A stretch of 64,000 bases of DNA from Mycolicibacterium neworleansense (lineage in GTDB: Bacteria; Actinomycetota; Actinomycetes; Mycobacteriales; Mycobacteriaceae). The translations under genes were made by a program, and so were the position numbers. The stretch's first letter is position 1. Each line of letters starts with the position of its first letter. The notes beneath the pieces are model-generated. The model ran no database searches and was not told where the DNA came from. It saw nothing but the letters and a program-made list of their open reading frames with translations. The DNA lies in NCBI RefSeq assembly GCF_001245615.1, contig NZ_CWKH01000001.1, positions 2,108,001-2,172,000 of the forward strand, read 5' to 3'. Positions 18,625 to 28,541 of this stretch are shown here, piece by piece.

Positions 18625-19761
18625 TCAACTTTCGGCGTGGCTGAGATGTGCGCGCAGCGCAGAGATCATCGCGCTCGTCGCGGTGGCGCTACCGCCTCCC
18701 AGCGGGAAGAAGTTGGCGAACGCGTGGATCAGCGATCGTTCCTCGCGGAGGTCCACCACCACCCCGGCGTCCTGCATCGCCTTGGCGTATCTGTTGCCCT
18801 CGTCTCGCAGCGGGTCGAACCCGCCGGTGACCACCAGGGCCGGCGGTAGGCCGGACAGATCCTCGTTCAGCAGCGGCGAGATCACCGGATCCTCGGCGGT
18901 CACCTCGGCACCGTCGAGGTAGTGGGCGCCGAACCAGTCCATGTCACGTTTCTCCAGGAAAAAGCCGTCGGCGAACAGCGTCTTGGATCGCGTCTCACTC
19001 GACCAGTCGGTGACCGGATAGAGTAACAACTGCAGCGCAGGCAGTGGCAACTCAGAGTCGCGCGCCTGCTGGGCCACCACCGCGGCCAGGTTGCCGCCGG
19101 CGCTGTCTCCCCCGACCACGATCCGGGTGGCGCCCAGGCCGGCCGCGTGATCGAGCGCCCATCGGTACGCGGCATAGGCGTCGTCGACGGCGGCGGGCGC
19201 CTTGTGTTCGGGCGCGAGCCGGTAGTCGACGGAGATCACCTGAATGCCGCCGTCCCGGCAGATCATCCGGCACAGGCCGTCATGGGTGTCGAGGCCACCG
19301 AGCACGAAGCCGCCGCCGTGGAAGTACAGCAACAGCGCCGAGATCGCCGGGGATCCCGTGCCGTCGGGAACGTACCGTCGCGCCGGGATGGGCCCGGCCG
19401 GTCCGGGAATCGAAATCTCTGTCACGTCCGCGTCGATCCGGACCTTCATCATCGCTGCGGTGGCCTGCAGCGCGGCCCGTGAGACCGCGACACCGGACTC
19501 CGGGCTGTGATCGGCGACCAGGCCCCCGACCCCGGCTGCATGTTCGGCCGCGAGGGTGAATTGCAGCGTGGTGTCCAGGGTGTTGCCGTCGATCTTCACC
19601 GAACGCCCGGCCAGCAGCAGGCGCTTGACCGGATCGGGGATCCGCGGGATCGCGGACAGGGTGAGCTTGGTGGCCCGCTCCAGGACGGCCTGTTTGACCG
19701 TGTCCCGCCGGGAGCCGTCAGGTCCGCCTCGAGCCGCTCCGCCTGGCAGACTTTCAGTCAT
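18625..19761 (-). CDS. lipN: LipN-like alpha/beta hydrolase (HSL-type esterase)
   Basis: 378 aa from ATG 19761 with GAGGGA six bases before it; a longer frame starts with TTG and is less likely. Hormone-sensitive-lipase family esterase: oxyanion motif HGGGFVLGG near 145, nucleophile GDSAGGN near 220, catalytic Asp in GFDPLRDEG and His in LIHAFANF. No signal peptide is seen, so probably cytoplasmic. The start codon overlaps the start of the divergent aldo-keto reductase. First gene of the run lipN-dsbA-VKOR-pca-rsmD-coaD. Rv2970c equivalent; natural substrate unknown. Confidence 0.9.
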   Translation of the reverse strand: MTESLPGGAARGGPDGSRRDTVKQAVLERATKLTLSAIPRIPDPVKRLLLAGRSVKIDGNTLDTTLQFTLAAEHAAGVGGLVADHSPESGVAVSRAALQATAAMMKVRIDADVTEISIPGPAGPIPARRYVPDGTGSPAISALLLYFHGGGFVLGGLDTHDGLCRMICRDGGIQVISVDYRLAPEHKAPAAVDDAYAAYRWALDHAAGLGATRIVVGGDSAGGNLAAVVAQQARDSELPLPALQLLLYPVTDWSSETRSKTLFADGFFLEKRDMDWFGAHYLDGAEVTAEDPVISPLLNEDLSGLPPALVVTGGFDPLRDEGNRYAKAMQDAGVVVDLREERSLIHAFANFFPLGGGSATATSAMISALRAHLSHAES

Positions 19762-20602
19762 GGCTGCTCCCTCTGTGAGTCCTCGTGTCACGCTCAACGA
19801 CGGTAATTCGATACCGCAAGTCGGGTTGGGAGTTTGGCAGACCCCTGCCGAGGAGACCGAGCGGGCGGTGACCGCGGCACTGCAGGCCGGCTACCGGCAC
19901 ATCGACACCGCCGCCGCGTACCGCAACGAGCCCGAGACCGGCCGCGGCCTGGTCAACTCCGGGATCCCCCGCGAAGACGTGTTCCTGGTGACCAAGCTGT
20001 GGAACAGCGACCAGGGGTATGACGCGACGCTGGCCGCGTTCGACGCCAGCGTCGGGCGGCTCGGTGTCGACTACCTCGACCTCTATCTCATCCACTGGCC
20101 GGTGCCGGCCAACAATGCCTACGTCGACACGTTCAGGGCCTTCGCCCATCTGCACGATCAGGGCCGGGTGCGGTCCATCGGCGTGAGCAACTTCGCACCC
20201 GAGCATCTCGACGTTCTCATCGACTCCACCGGCATCGTGCCCGCGGTCAACCAGATCGAACTGCATCCCCTGCTGCCGCAACACGAGCTTCGTGAGGTGC
20301 ACGCCCGATTGGGTATCGCCACCGAGGCCTGGAGCCCGCTGGGACAAGGGTCGCTGCTCGCCGATCCGGTGATCGCCGGCATTGCCGAAAGGCACGGTAA
20401 AACGCCCGCACAGGTACTGATTAGGTGGCATATACATCTGGGTAATATCGTCATCCCCAAATCGGTGAACCCCGAGCGGATTGTCAGTAATTTCGACGTG
20501 TTCGATTTCGACCTGGACGAAGCGGACATGGCGGCCATCGCCTCGTTGGAGACGGACACCCGCCTGGGACCCGATCCGCGAACCTTCAACTTCACAGGCT
20601 AG
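19760..20602 (+). CDS. Aldo-keto reductase (AKR5 type), first of tandem pair
   Basis: 280 aa from ATG 19760. NADPH-dependent reductase of aldehydes or ketones. The catalytic tetrad is visible: Asp and Tyr in [10 protein letters not shown], Lys in LVTKLWN and His in DLYLIHWP. The cofactor end [12 protein letters not shown] is conserved. The start overlaps the lipN start codon on the other strand and no clear ribosome site precedes it; a GTG at 19775 is an alternative but also lacks one. The second copy follows after five bases. M. tuberculosis has one gene here (Rv2971); M. smegmatis has two (MSMEG_2407/2408). Confidence 0.92.
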   Translation: MAAPSVSPRVTLNDGNSIPQVGLGVWQTPAEETERAVTAALQAGYRHIDTAAAYRNEPETGRGLVNSGIPREDVFLVTKLWNSDQGYDATLAAFDASVGRLGVDYLDLYLIHWPVPANNAYVDTFRAFAHLHDQGRVRSIGVSNFAPEHLDVLIDSTGIVPAVNQIELHPLLPQHELREVHARLGIATEAWSPLGQGSLLADPVIAGIAERHGKTPAQVLIRWHIHLGNIVIPKSVNPERIVSNFDVFDFDLDEADMAAIASLETDTRLGPDPRTFNFTG

Positions 20603-20607
20603 GTGAC

Positions 20608-21450
20608 ATGACCTCCTCGGACGGGAATGCGATTCCCACCGTCACACTCAACGACGACCGTACGATGCCCGTCGTCGGATTCGGCGTCGGTGGCCTCTCG
20701 GATTCCGAGGCAGAGCGCGTGGTGTCGGCGGCCCTGGAGGCCGGCCACCGGTTGATCGACACGGCCGCCGCCTACGGCAACGAGGCGGGCGTCGGCCGCG
20801 CCATCGCGGCATCGGGCATTCCGCGTGAGCAGATCTCGGTGACCACCAAACTGGCTGTCACCGACCACGGTTTCCAGTCGTCGCAGAACGCCGGACGGGC
20901 CAGCCTGGAGCGGCTCGGCCTGGACTATGTGGACCTGTACCTGATCCATTGGCCCGGCACCGACACCGGCAAGTATGTCGACAGCTGGGGCGGACTGATG
21001 GCGCTCAAGCAGGAAGGGCTGGCGCGCTCCACCGGTGTGTCCAACTTCAGCCCGGACAACCTCTCGACGATCGTCGAACTGACCTTCACGACGCCTGCGG
21101 TCAACCAGATCGAGCTGCATCCGTTGCTCAACCAGAGCGCCTGGCGCGCAGCCAATGCCAGGTACAACGTCGCAACCGAGGCCTACAGCCCGCTGGGTGT
21201 CGGCAATCTGCTCGACAACCCGGCCGTCACGGCCATCGCCGAGGCACACGGCCGCACCCCGGCGCAGGTGTTGATCCGCTGGAGCATCCAGCTGGGCAAC
21301 ATCGTGATCTCCCGGTCGACCAACCCGGAGCGGATCGCGTCCAACCTGGAAGTGTTCGGCTTCGAGCTGACCGATGAGCAGATGGACAGCCTGAACGACC
21401 TCGACGACGGCACCCGGTTCCGGCCGGACCCGGCAAACTTCGCCGGGTAG
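20608..21450 (+). CDS. Aldo-keto reductase, second of tandem pair
   Basis: 280 aa, same length as its neighbour and clearly a paralog (shared VTLND, PQVGxG/PVVGFG, DTAAAYx[19 protein letters not shown]). Catalytic Asp/Tyr in DTAAAYGNE, Lys in VTTKLAV, His in YLIHWPG. It is probably co-transcribed with the first gene. The two differ in the substrate loops ([16 protein letters not shown] versus [15 protein letters not shown]), so they probably handle different carbonyls; methylglyoxal or lipid aldehydes are possible but not shown. Confidence 0.92.
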   Translation: MTSSDGNAIPTVTLNDDRTMPVVGFGVGGLSDSEAERVVSAALEAGHRLIDTAAAYGNEAGVGRAIAASGIPREQISVTTKLAVTDHGFQSSQNAGRASLERLGLDYVDLYLIHWPGTDTGKYVDSWGGLMALKQEGLARSTGVSNFSPDNLSTIVELTFTTPAVNQIELHPLLNQSAWRAANARYNVATEAYSPLGVGNLLDNPAVTAIAEAHGRTPAQVLIRWSIQLGNIVISRSTNPERIASNLEVFGFELTDEQMDSLNDLDDGTRFRPDPANFAG

Positions 21451-21471
21451 TAACGCCACGAGCCGGCCTAC

Positions 21472-23019
21472 TCAGCGGGTCGGGCTTGTCCAGAACGGTT
21501 CCCGCAGTTCGCGCTTCAGTATCTTGCCGGGGCCGGATTGCGGGAGCGGTGTGTCGCGGAACTCGACCGAACGCGGACACTTGTAGCCGGCGATCCGCCC
21601 GCCGCAGTGCTCGATGACCGCCTCGGCAGTGAGCCCGGCCCCTGGACGCGGTACCACGACGGCATGCACAGTCTCGCCCCACCGCGGGTCGGGAATTCCG
21701 ATCACCGCGACTTCGGCAACGCCCGGCATCAACGAGATCGCGTTCTCGACCTCGGCCGAGTACACGTTCTCGCCACCGGAAATGATCATGTCCTTGAGCC
21801 GGTCGACGATGAAGAGGAATCCCTCGTCGTCCAGATAGCCGGCATCGCCGGTGTAGAACCAACCAGCTTCTAGCACCGCCGCGGTTTGTTCGGGCATGTT
21901 CCAGTAGCCCAGCATGATCATCGGCCCCCGCACCGCGACTTCACCGATTACCAGGCGAGGCAATATCTTTCGCTCCTCGTCGACGATCTTCAACTCCGTC
22001 GTGAGTTGCGCCTGCCCACACGACTTGAGGCGACCGGCATACGGCCCATCGAGGGTGGCGTAACGCGGCGGTAGCAGGGTGACTCCCGGCGAAGCCTCGG
22101 TCATGCCATAGGCGTGGATGAAGCTGCAGTTCGGGAAAGACTCGAGTGCCTTGCGTAGCAGCCCTTCCGGCATCGGCGACGCGCCGTAGGTGATGTAGTC
22201 GAGCCTCGACAGATCGACGTCACCCACCGCCGGGTTGTTGACCAGCATGTTGATCATGGTGGGTACCAGCGCGGCGTGCGTGACCCGTTCGCTTTCCATG
22301 GTTCGCAGGCATTCGGTGGCATCGAAGCGCGGCACGAACACGTGACGGCCCCCGCAGACGGTGACACCGAAGGTCGCACCACCGTCGGCGAGATGGAACA
22401 TCGGGCCGGAATGGATGTAGGTCATGTCCTGGTCGTAGTACATCCCGGCGATGACGTTCATCGCGTTCCACACCAGGTTGTTGTGGCTGAGCATCACTCC
22501 CTTGGACTTTCCGGTGGTACCGCCGGTGTAGAAGATGCCGGCAAGGGTGTCACCACCGGCACCTGCGTCCGCGAGAGCGGGTCCCGCCGCCAGCTCCTCG
22601 TAGTGCCGCACACCCGCGGGCGCCGCGTCGTCATCGAGGTAGAACGTCGTCTCAAGCGTCGGTGTCTGCCCGGCCAAATCCGCGGCATGCGCCTGCATCG
22701 CGCCGTCCGCGAACAGCACGCGGACCCCCGAATCTTCGAGGATGTACCGGATCTCCGGCGTTGCGAGCCGGGTGTTCACCGGCACCATGACGGCGCCCAG
22801 CCATGGGATGGCGTACAGAAGCTCGAAATAGCGATCGCTGTTGAGTGCCAGGATCGCGACACGGTCGCCGGGCCGGACACCAATTTCCTTGAGACCACCG
22901 GCAATCCGCGCGACGCGGTCCGCGGTCTCCGACCAGATGCGCCGCCGCTGCCCGAACACCGTGGATTCTTCCCGCGGCCGGATCTGCGCCGCGCGCCGTA
23001 ACCCCTGCGTCAGATACAT
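21472..23019 (-). CDS. Fatty acyl-CoA synthetase / AMP-dependent ligase (FadD family)
   Basis: 515 aa. Activates a carboxylic acid as acyl-AMP then acyl-CoA. AMP-binding P-loop YTGGTTGKSKGVMLSH near residue 165, the YGMTEASPG adenine motif near 300, TGDAGYLDDEG and DRLKDMIISGGENVY hinge, and the C-terminal catalytic Lys in GPGKILKRELR. The size and motifs fit medium/long-chain or aromatic-acid ligases; substrate unknown. It is convergent with the aldo-keto reductase pair and is absent from this place in M. tuberculosis, so it is an accessory insertion between the Rv2971- and Rv2972c-like genes. Confidence 0.88.
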   Translation of the reverse strand: MYLTQGLRRAAQIRPREESTVFGQRRRIWSETADRVARIAGGLKEIGVRPGDRVAILALNSDRYFELLYAIPWLGAVMVPVNTRLATPEIRYILEDSGVRVLFADGAMQAHAADLAGQTPTLETTFYLDDDAAPAGVRHYEELAAGPALADAGAGGDTLAGIFYTGGTTGKSKGVMLSHNNLVWNAMNVIAGMYYDQDMTYIHSGPMFHLADGGATFGVTVCGGRHVFVPRFDATECLRTMESERVTHAALVPTMINMLVNNPAVGDVDLSRLDYITYGASPMPEGLLRKALESFPNCSFIHAYGMTEASPGVTLLPPRYATLDGPYAGRLKSCGQAQLTTELKIVDEERKILPRLVIGEVAVRGPMIMLGYWNMPEQTAAVLEAGWFYTGDAGYLDDEGFLFIVDRLKDMIISGGENVYSAEVENAISLMPGVAEVAVIGIPDPRWGETVHAVVVPRPGAGLTAEAVIEHCGGRIAGYKCPRSVEFRDTPLPQSGPGKILKRELREPFWTSPTR

Positions 23020-23099
23020 CGCACACCTCTATGCCTCCCCAGAGGCTAACCGGTCAGCGCAGGCGTCGGTACGTTTTGGTCACGCCCTGGCGAATCAGC

Positions 23100-23807
23100 T
23101 CAGCCGGTCGGACAACTGCCCGCGGCCTCGCGCAGGACCCCGGCCGACGCCGCGTCCACCGGCAGCGCGTAGCCGCGCAACACCTCGACGAACTGCACCG
23201 CGTACTGGCACCAGAACGACCGGTTGGGCGGCATCCAGTGGGCGGGCTCCTGATCGCCCTTGTCCTGGTTGGGCTTACCGGCGACCGCCAGCAGATTGGC
23301 CGGGTCGTTGGCGAACCGCAACCGCAGATCGTCGGGCCAGTCCCGCGCCCCCAGGTCCCAGGCCAACGCCAGCGGCACGATGTGGTCGATCTGCACCGAG
23401 GCACCGGTCTGGTTGCCGCGGACGAACGACACCAGCACATTCGTATACGGATCGTGCAGCGTTCCGGTCGCCACGGCGGCCGGACACCGCTTGATCGCGA
23501 CGAACGTCTTGTCGACGAGGTCACGGTTGAGGATGTCGTTGCGGGTGTCGCAGCCGTTGTGGCCACCGGGCGCGCTGTTGTCGTCGTCCCAGGATTCACC
23601 GAACGCCGCGCGGCGATAGTCGTTGCCGCGCACCCGCACCGGAATCTGCGGCACTCCGGCCAACAGGTCGACACCGGCGGCGACGGTGGGCGGTTGCGCC
23701 TGCGCGGCGAACCGCACGCCGTCCTGCGTCGAGGTGCTCACCTGGACGGCGACCACCACCGCGAGTGCGACGACCGCGGCCAACCACCACAGCCGGCGAC
23801 GGGTCAT
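23100..23807 (-). CDS. Secreted HNH-type (GmrSD C-terminal-like, DUF1524) nuclease-family protein
   Basis: 235 aa. An N-terminal signal or anchor (MTRRRLWWLAAVVALAVVVAVQV) precedes an exported domain with the His-Asn-His-like motif IDHIVPLALAWDLG and N...NLLAVAGKPNQDKG, typical of DUF1524/HNH proteins common in actinobacteria. Two Cys pairs (CDTR, RCPA, WCQY, SCPT) suggest disulfides outside the cell. The start ATG overlaps the recG stop by four bases. M. tuberculosis Rv2972c is the positional homolog. Nuclease activity is inferred; extracellular DNA scavenging or wall-associated roles are both possible. Confidence 0.85.
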   Translation of the reverse strand: MTRRRLWWLAAVVALAVVVAVQVSTSTQDGVRFAAQAQPPTVAAGVDLLAGVPQIPVRVRGNDYRRAAFGESWDDDNSAPGGHNGCDTRNDILNRDLVDKTFVAIKRCPAAVATGTLHDPYTNVLVSFVRGNQTGASVQIDHIVPLALAWDLGARDWPDDLRLRFANDPANLLAVAGKPNQDKGDQEPAHWMPPNRSFWCQYAVQFVEVLRGYALPVDAASAGVLREAAGSCPTG

Positions 23808-26053
23808 GCCTTGTCCAGGTACTCGACGCGGTCGGTGTTCACGAATTGCGCTGCCAGGAGGTCCATCCCGGGATCATGCGGGTTGTGCGCGTACCGCTGC
23901 TCGCAGAACGCCCGGGCCTCCTGGATCACCTCGAGATGATCATGCAGGGACAAAAAGCGCAGGTTGATGGTGCGCCCGGACTGGTTGAGGCCCAGCACAT
24001 CCCCCTCACGACGCTCGTCGAGATCGAGATCGGCCAGGGCGAAGCCGTCCAGCGTCCCGGCGACGGCGGTGATCCGCTCACCGGCCTTGGAGGTTTCGGG
24101 GAGCCGGGTGGCCAGCAGGCACAGGCTGGGATGCTGCCCGCGACCGATCCGGCCCCGCAGCTGATGCAGCTGACTGATGCCGAACCGGTCGGCGTCCATC
24201 ACCACCATCATGGTCGCGTTGGGCACGTCGACACCGACCTCGATGACGGTGGTGCACACCAGCACATCGATCTCGCCCGCCCGGAACGCGCCCATCACCG
24301 CGTCCTTCTCGTCGCCCGAGAGCCGGCCGTGCATCAGCCCTAGCCGCAACCCGGACAGTGGGCCCGCACTCAACCGGTCGAACAGGTCGACCACCGTGAT
24401 CGGCGGCGGGCCGCCGCGGCCGTCGTCCTTGCCGTTGGGCTTGTCGGACTCGTCGATACGTGAGGCGACCACGTAGGCCTGCCGCCCGGCGCCCACCTCC
24501 TCGCGGATCCGGGCCCAGGCCCGGTCCAGCCAGGCCGGCTTCTGCGAGACGAAAATGGTGTTGGTGGTGATGGGCTGGCGGCCACGCGGAAGCTCACGCA
24601 GCGTCGAGGTCTCCAGATCCCCGTACACCGTGAGCGCGACGGTGCGCGGGATCGGCGTGGCCGTCATCACCAGTAGATGCGGCGTCAGCCCGTCACGGGC
24701 CTTGGCGCGCAACGCATCCCGCTGCTCGACCCCGAACCGGTGCTGTTCGTCGACGACCACCATGCCCAGGTTGTGGAACTCCACCGCGTCCTGCAGCAGC
24801 GCATGCGTGCCGACCACGATGCCGGCCTGCCCGGACGCCACCTGATCACGCACGGCCCGCTTCTGTGGTGCCGTCATCGACCCGGTGAGCAGCGCGACAC
24901 CGGTTGCCGTCTCGGTGCCGCCGAGTTGACCCGCCATCGCCAGCGGCCCCAGCACGTCCCGGATCGAGCGCGCATGTTGGGCCGCAAGCACTTCGGTGGG
25001 GGCCAACAGGGCACACTGATAACCCGCATCGACCATCTGCAACATCGCCAGCACCGACACGATGGTCTTGCCCGAGCCCACCTCGCCCTGCAACATCCGG
25101 TTCATCGGCCGCGTCGAAGCCAACTCACCCGAGATCACTTCCAGCACTTCGGATTGCCCCGCGGTCAGCTCGAACGGCATCCGACCGCGCATCGCCGCGG
25201 CCAGCCGGTCGTCGACAGGCGGTGCGGCAGGACCTGACTCGCTCAGTTCGCTGTAACGCCGGCCCACCAGCCCCCACTGCAGCCCGATGGCCTCATCGAA
25301 AGTCAGCCGTTCACGCGCCAGCTCACGCTGGGTCGAGTTCTCGGCCAGGTGGATGGCGCGCAGCGCCTCATCCTCGGATACCAGGTTGTGTTGGCGGACA
25401 AAGTCTTCCGGGAGGGGGTCGGGAATCGGGTCGAGCATGTCGAGGGTCTGGCGCACGCAGGCGTAGATGTCCCAGCTCTGCACCTTGGCCGACGCCGGGT
25501 AGATCGGGAAGAAGTCCCGCTCGAACTCGGCCAGCATGTCCTCGCCGCTGGCTCCCGACGCCGACGCGATGGTGGTCATCGACTTGGTACCGATCTGCTT
25601 ACCGGGCGGCGGATTGAGCACCAGAAACGCCGGGTGGTTCAGCTGAAGGGTGTTGCGGAAGTACTTGACCTCGCCGGAGAGCATCAGGCGGGTGCCCGTC
25701 TCCACCTTGTCCACCATCCAGCCGGCGTTGAAGAACGTGGCCGTCACCGCGGGCCGGTGCTCCCCCAGGGTCACCCGCAGATACTTGGCCCTCCGGGTAC
25801 CCCCGGATTTGGTCCGCACGCTCGACTTCATCTCACCGACGTCGGCTTTGGTCACCACGTCGATGAAGGTGACGTGTTCGCCCTCTTCCAGATCGAGAGC
25901 CTCCCCCTCACCACGGACCGTCATGCCGTCGCTGTACTTGCGCGGGTAGTGCCGCAGCAGGTCGTTGACCGTGCGAAGGCCGAAGTTCGCGTTCAGCTTG
26001 TCCGCGTTCTTCTTCCCGATCACGAATTCGAGCCGGTCGCCGAGGCTGACCAT
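23804..26053 (-). CDS. recG: ATP-dependent DNA helicase RecG
   Basis: 749 aa from ATG 26053; a GTG at 26056 just ahead is an alternative, the ribosome site GGGGTGGA fits the ATG better. RecG reverses stalled forks and branch-migrates recombination intermediates. An OB-type wedge domain (residues 60-180) is followed by helicase motor I GEVGSGKT, Ia, II VDEQHRFG, III TATPIPRT, and motifs IV-VI including QLRGRIGRG. It overlaps the upstream DAK gene by one base and the downstream HNH gene by four, forming a tight operon. Rv2973c equivalent. Confidence 0.96.
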   Translation of the reverse strand: MVSLGDRLEFVIGKKNADKLNANFGLRTVNDLLRHYPRKYSDGMTVRGEGEALDLEEGEHVTFIDVVTKADVGEMKSSVRTKSGGTRRAKYLRVTLGEHRPAVTATFFNAGWMVDKVETGTRLMLSGEVKYFRNTLQLNHPAFLVLNPPPGKQIGTKSMTTIASASGASGEDMLAEFERDFFPIYPASAKVQSWDIYACVRQTLDMLDPIPDPLPEDFVRQHNLVSEDEALRAIHLAENSTQRELARERLTFDEAIGLQWGLVGRRYSELSESGPAAPPVDDRLAAAMRGRMPFELTAGQSEVLEVISGELASTRPMNRMLQGEVGSGKTIVSVLAMLQMVDAGYQCALLAPTEVLAAQHARSIRDVLGPLAMAGQLGGTETATGVALLTGSMTAPQKRAVRDQVASGQAGIVVGTHALLQDAVEFHNLGMVVVDEQHRFGVEQRDALRAKARDGLTPHLLVMTATPIPRTVALTVYGDLETSTLRELPRGRQPITTNTIFVSQKPAWLDRAWARIREEVGAGRQAYVVASRIDESDKPNGKDDGRGGPPPITVVDLFDRLSAGPLSGLRLGLMHGRLSGDEKDAVMGAFRAGEIDVLVCTTVIEVGVDVPNATMMVVMDADRFGISQLHQLRGRIGRGQHPSLCLLATRLPETSKAGERITAVAGTLDGFALADLDLDERREGDVLGLNQSGRTINLRFLSLHDHLEVIQEARAFCEQRYAHNPHDPGMDLLAAQFVNTDRVEYLDKA

Positions 26054-27678
26054 CACTCCACCCCGATCAACAGGGCGTCACCGCGGTGGCCGGTGTGATA
26101 CGTCACCAGTTCGGCGCCGAGGTGCTCGCGGTGCACGTGAGCCTGCAACGCCTCACCCACAGCGGCATCCACGCCGTCGCCGGTCAGCACGGTGATCAGC
26201 TCCCCGCCTGCCACCATCAGCAGATCGATCAACCCCGCCCCGGCCGCGGTGAGGTCGGGCCCGACGATCAGCACCTCGTCGCCGGCGATGCCCAGCCCGT
26301 CACCCGGCTTGCAGGCACCGGCCCATGTCAACGCGTCTTCGGTGGCGATCCGCACCGTGCCGTGGCGAGCGCCCGCGGCCGCGGCCGCCATGGTGTACCC
26401 GTCATCGACGGCCTGCCTGCCCTCGTCGTGCACGGCCAGCGCCGCCAGCCCCTGCACCATCGAACCGGCCGGCACCGGGACCACGTCGATACCCCAGCCG
26501 ATCGCCGCCGTGCAGCCGGCCACCAGCTCCTCGGCGGCGACATAACCATTGGGCAGCACCATGACCTGGGCAGCGCCCACGTCGACCAGGGCACGCAACA
26601 ACTGCTGCGCGCTGATCGGCTGCCCCTCCTCGGGCCGCAACACGTGCGCGCCCTCGCCGGCGAACAGCTCGACGGCACCGTCGCCGTCGACCACCGCCAG
26701 CACCGCCCGCTCTCGGGCCCAGCCTCCGGCCGACCTGACACCCGGGGCGCCGGTGAGCGCGGTGATCTGGATGCGGGTCAGCGACCCCACGGCGAGCCCG
26801 GCCTCGACCGCGGCCCCCGCGTCGTCGACATGGACGTGGACCGAATACTGGTCACTGCCCGAGGCAGCGATCGCCACCGACTCGCCCATCTGCTCGAGCG
26901 CGGCCCGCAAGCCGTCGACCGCGGGCGCGCCACAGCCGCTCAGCAGGTACATCACCTCGAACTGTGGCGGCGCCTCCGTGGCCACCAGCGCCGCAGCCGC
27001 CACGGCTGGGGCGTAGACCGGCCGGCGCGGTGCCTGCCCGGCCAGGGTCGCCGTCATCGCGTCGAGCAGCACCAGCAGGCCACGACCGCCGGAATCGACC
27101 ACGCCGGCCTTGGCCAGCACGTCGAGCTGCTCCGGCGTTCGATCCAGGGCCGCCGAAGCGGCGTCGCCGGCGGCAGCGGCGGCCTCAGCGACATCACCGC
27201 CCGCGGCCGCACAGCGTTCGGCGGCCTCGGCGGCGGCCTGCAGGACCGACACGATCGTGCCGGGCACCGGCTCACCCATCGAGGTGACAGCCAGGGCGGC
27301 GGCATGGCGCAGCGCCACGCCGAACAGGACGCCGTCCACGGCGGACAGGTCGCCGTCGCGTTGGGCCGCTGCGGCGGTGATGACCTCGGCCAGGCCGAGC
27401 AGGATCTGCGACAGGATCACCCCGGAGTTGCCTCGCGCTCCCTGCAAGGCACCGGCCGCCAGGGCGCTGGCCACCGCCGGGATGTCGCCGCCGACCGGTT
27501 CGGCGTCGACGTGCGCCCACGCCGAACGCATCGTGAACAGCATGTTTGTCCCGGTATCGGCATCGGCCACCGGGAACACGTTGAGCCGGTTGATCTCGTC
27601 GGTATGGGTGATCAGGTCATCGACGGCAGCGTGGGCCCAAGCCCGCAAAGCGGGGGCATCCAGCCGCCGAGCCGACAT
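26053..27678 (-). CDS. DAK/DegV-partner fatty acid kinase-like protein (FakA family)
   Basis: 541 aa from ATG 27678, preceded by GGGAGGT. The N-terminal 200 residues are a DhaL/DAK2 kinase domain with NRLNVFPVADADTGTNM, whose Asp residues bind the Mg-ATP pair. The C-terminal half is the FakA central and C-terminal (DAK1_2) domain. FakA phosphorylates fatty acids held by DegV-type FakB proteins. In M. tuberculosis the equivalent is split into Rv2974c and Rv2975c; here it is one intact gene. It sits directly before recG, a common arrangement. Confidence 0.9.
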   Translation of the reverse strand: MSARRLDAPALRAWAHAAVDDLITHTDEINRLNVFPVADADTGTNMLFTMRSAWAHVDAEPVGGDIPAVASALAAGALQGARGNSGVILSQILLGLAEVITAAAAQRDGDLSAVDGVLFGVALRHAAALAVTSMGEPVPGTIVSVLQAAAEAAERCAAAGGDVAEAAAAAGDAASAALDRTPEQLDVLAKAGVVDSGGRGLLVLLDAMTATLAGQAPRRPVYAPAVAAAALVATEAPPQFEVMYLLSGCGAPAVDGLRAALEQMGESVAIAASGSDQYSVHVHVDDAGAAVEAGLAVGSLTRIQITALTGAPGVRSAGGWARERAVLAVVDGDGAVELFAGEGAHVLRPEEGQPISAQQLLRALVDVGAAQVMVLPNGYVAAEELVAGCTAAIGWGIDVVPVPAGSMVQGLAALAVHDEGRQAVDDGYTMAAAAAGARHGTVRIATEDALTWAGACKPGDGLGIAGDEVLIVGPDLTAAGAGLIDLLMVAGGELITVLTGDGVDAAVGEALQAHVHREHLGAELVTYHTGHRGDALLIGVE

Positions 27679-27827
27679 CGGACCTCCCAATCCCCATCAG
27701 ATCCCACAGAAATCCGCGGCCATCCCCCGCGGTCACCACCGTGGGCGCCAGCCTATCGACTGGCGGCGACAATCTTGATCAGAGCACCGCCGGCTGTGCA
27801 CAACCTGGGACGTGTTCACGGGCCGTT

Positions 27828-27856
27828 TTGGCGATCCTCTGGCCTCCCGGTATTCT
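27828..27856 (+). promoter_or_regulatory. Probable sigma-A promoter for rpmB
   Basis: TTGGCG (27828-27833), a 17-base spacer and TATTCT (27851-27856) match the housekeeping -35/-10 consensus well. It lies 83 bases before the rpmB start, pointing away from the DAK gene, and gives a leader of about 75 bases. Confidence 0.5.
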
Positions 27857-27938
27857 GATCAGGTTGTCGGGCTGAGCCCCGCCGTTTGCGGCGAGCGGGC
27901 CCAGACCCCCCAAGGACTGATTTCGAGGAGTTGTTGAT

Positions 27939-28133
27939 ATGGCTGCCGTGTGCGATATCTGCGGAAAGGCCCCGGGCTTCGGCAAGTCGGTGTCGCACTC
28001 GCATCGGCGGACCAGCCGGCGCTGGGATCCGAACATCCAGTCGGTGCGTGCCGTGGCGCGCCCGGGTGGCAACAAGCAGCGCGTGAACGCCTGCACCTCC
28101 TGCATCAAGGCCGGCAAGGTCTCGCGCGGCTGA
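27939..28133 (+). CDS. rpmB: 50S ribosomal protein L28, zinc-binding form
   Basis: 64 aa, preceded by GAGGAG. It has CDIC at residues 5-8 and CTSC at 52-55, so it is the zinc-binding (C+) version; mycobacteria also carry a C-minus paralog for zinc limitation elsewhere in the genome. [16 protein letters not shown] is the typical basic rRNA-binding core. Rv2975A equivalent. Confidence 0.96.
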   Translation: MAAVCDICGKAPGFGKSVSHSHRRTSRRWDPNIQSVRAVARPGGNKQRVNACTSCIKAGKVSRG

Positions 28134-28202
28134 CGTCGCGCGCCTGATCGGTGCGCGACGGTCCTGTTTACCTGAGGGTATGGCGGGGTATCTCCTGCCG
28201 TC

Positions 28203-28541
28203 ATGACCCCATGTCGTGCATCACATAAACCGCTCTACGCGTTTGCTGCCGCACTCGCGGTCGGCTCGATGCTGACCGCGTGTGGTGGCGACACTTCCGA
28301 TAGCGATACCACCACCTCGGAGACGCCGACGACGACCGAGGCTCCGGTGACATCGGAAGGTCCGGCGACCGAAACCGAGACCACCGTCATCGAAACCCCG
28401 GTATCGCCTGCACCTACCTCGCCCGCCGAGATGCCCACGTCGCCGACCGATGGCGACGGTGACGTGACGATCGAGATTCCGTCACCGGGAATCCCGGCAC
28501 CGCCTGCGATCCCGCAGCCGCCGGCCGTCCCGATGCCGTGA
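28203..28541 (+). CDS. Small Thr/Pro-rich lipoprotein
   Basis: 112 aa. Residues 8-25 are a hydrophobic signal ending in a lipobox (LTAC, Cys at about 26), so the mature protein would be lipid-anchored outside the membrane. The rest is almost entirely Thr/Glu/Ser then Pro-rich (ETPTTTEAPVT, PAPPAIPQPPAVP), probably disordered and possibly glycosylated. No catalytic domain. No strong ribosome site was seen. It is convergent with ung and has no assigned function. Confidence 0.7.
   Translation: MTPCRASHKPLYAFAAALAVGSMLTACGGDTSDSDTTTSETPTTTEAPVTSEGPATETETTVIETPVSPAPTSPAEMPTSPTDGDGDVTIEIPSPGIPAPPAIPQPPAVPMP

Noticed and set aside
17242..18849. Long plus-strand frame opposite VKOR/DsbA
   Set aside because: Gly/Ala/Arg/His-rich shadow; the minus-strand genes have clear active-site motifs.
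23100..23807. HNH protein as part of a restriction or toxin system
   Set aside because: It has a signal peptide, no partner methylase or antitoxin, and sits in the conserved Rv2972c position.
27941..28133. Alternative frames over rpmB
   Set aside because: L28 with both CxxC motifs explains the region.
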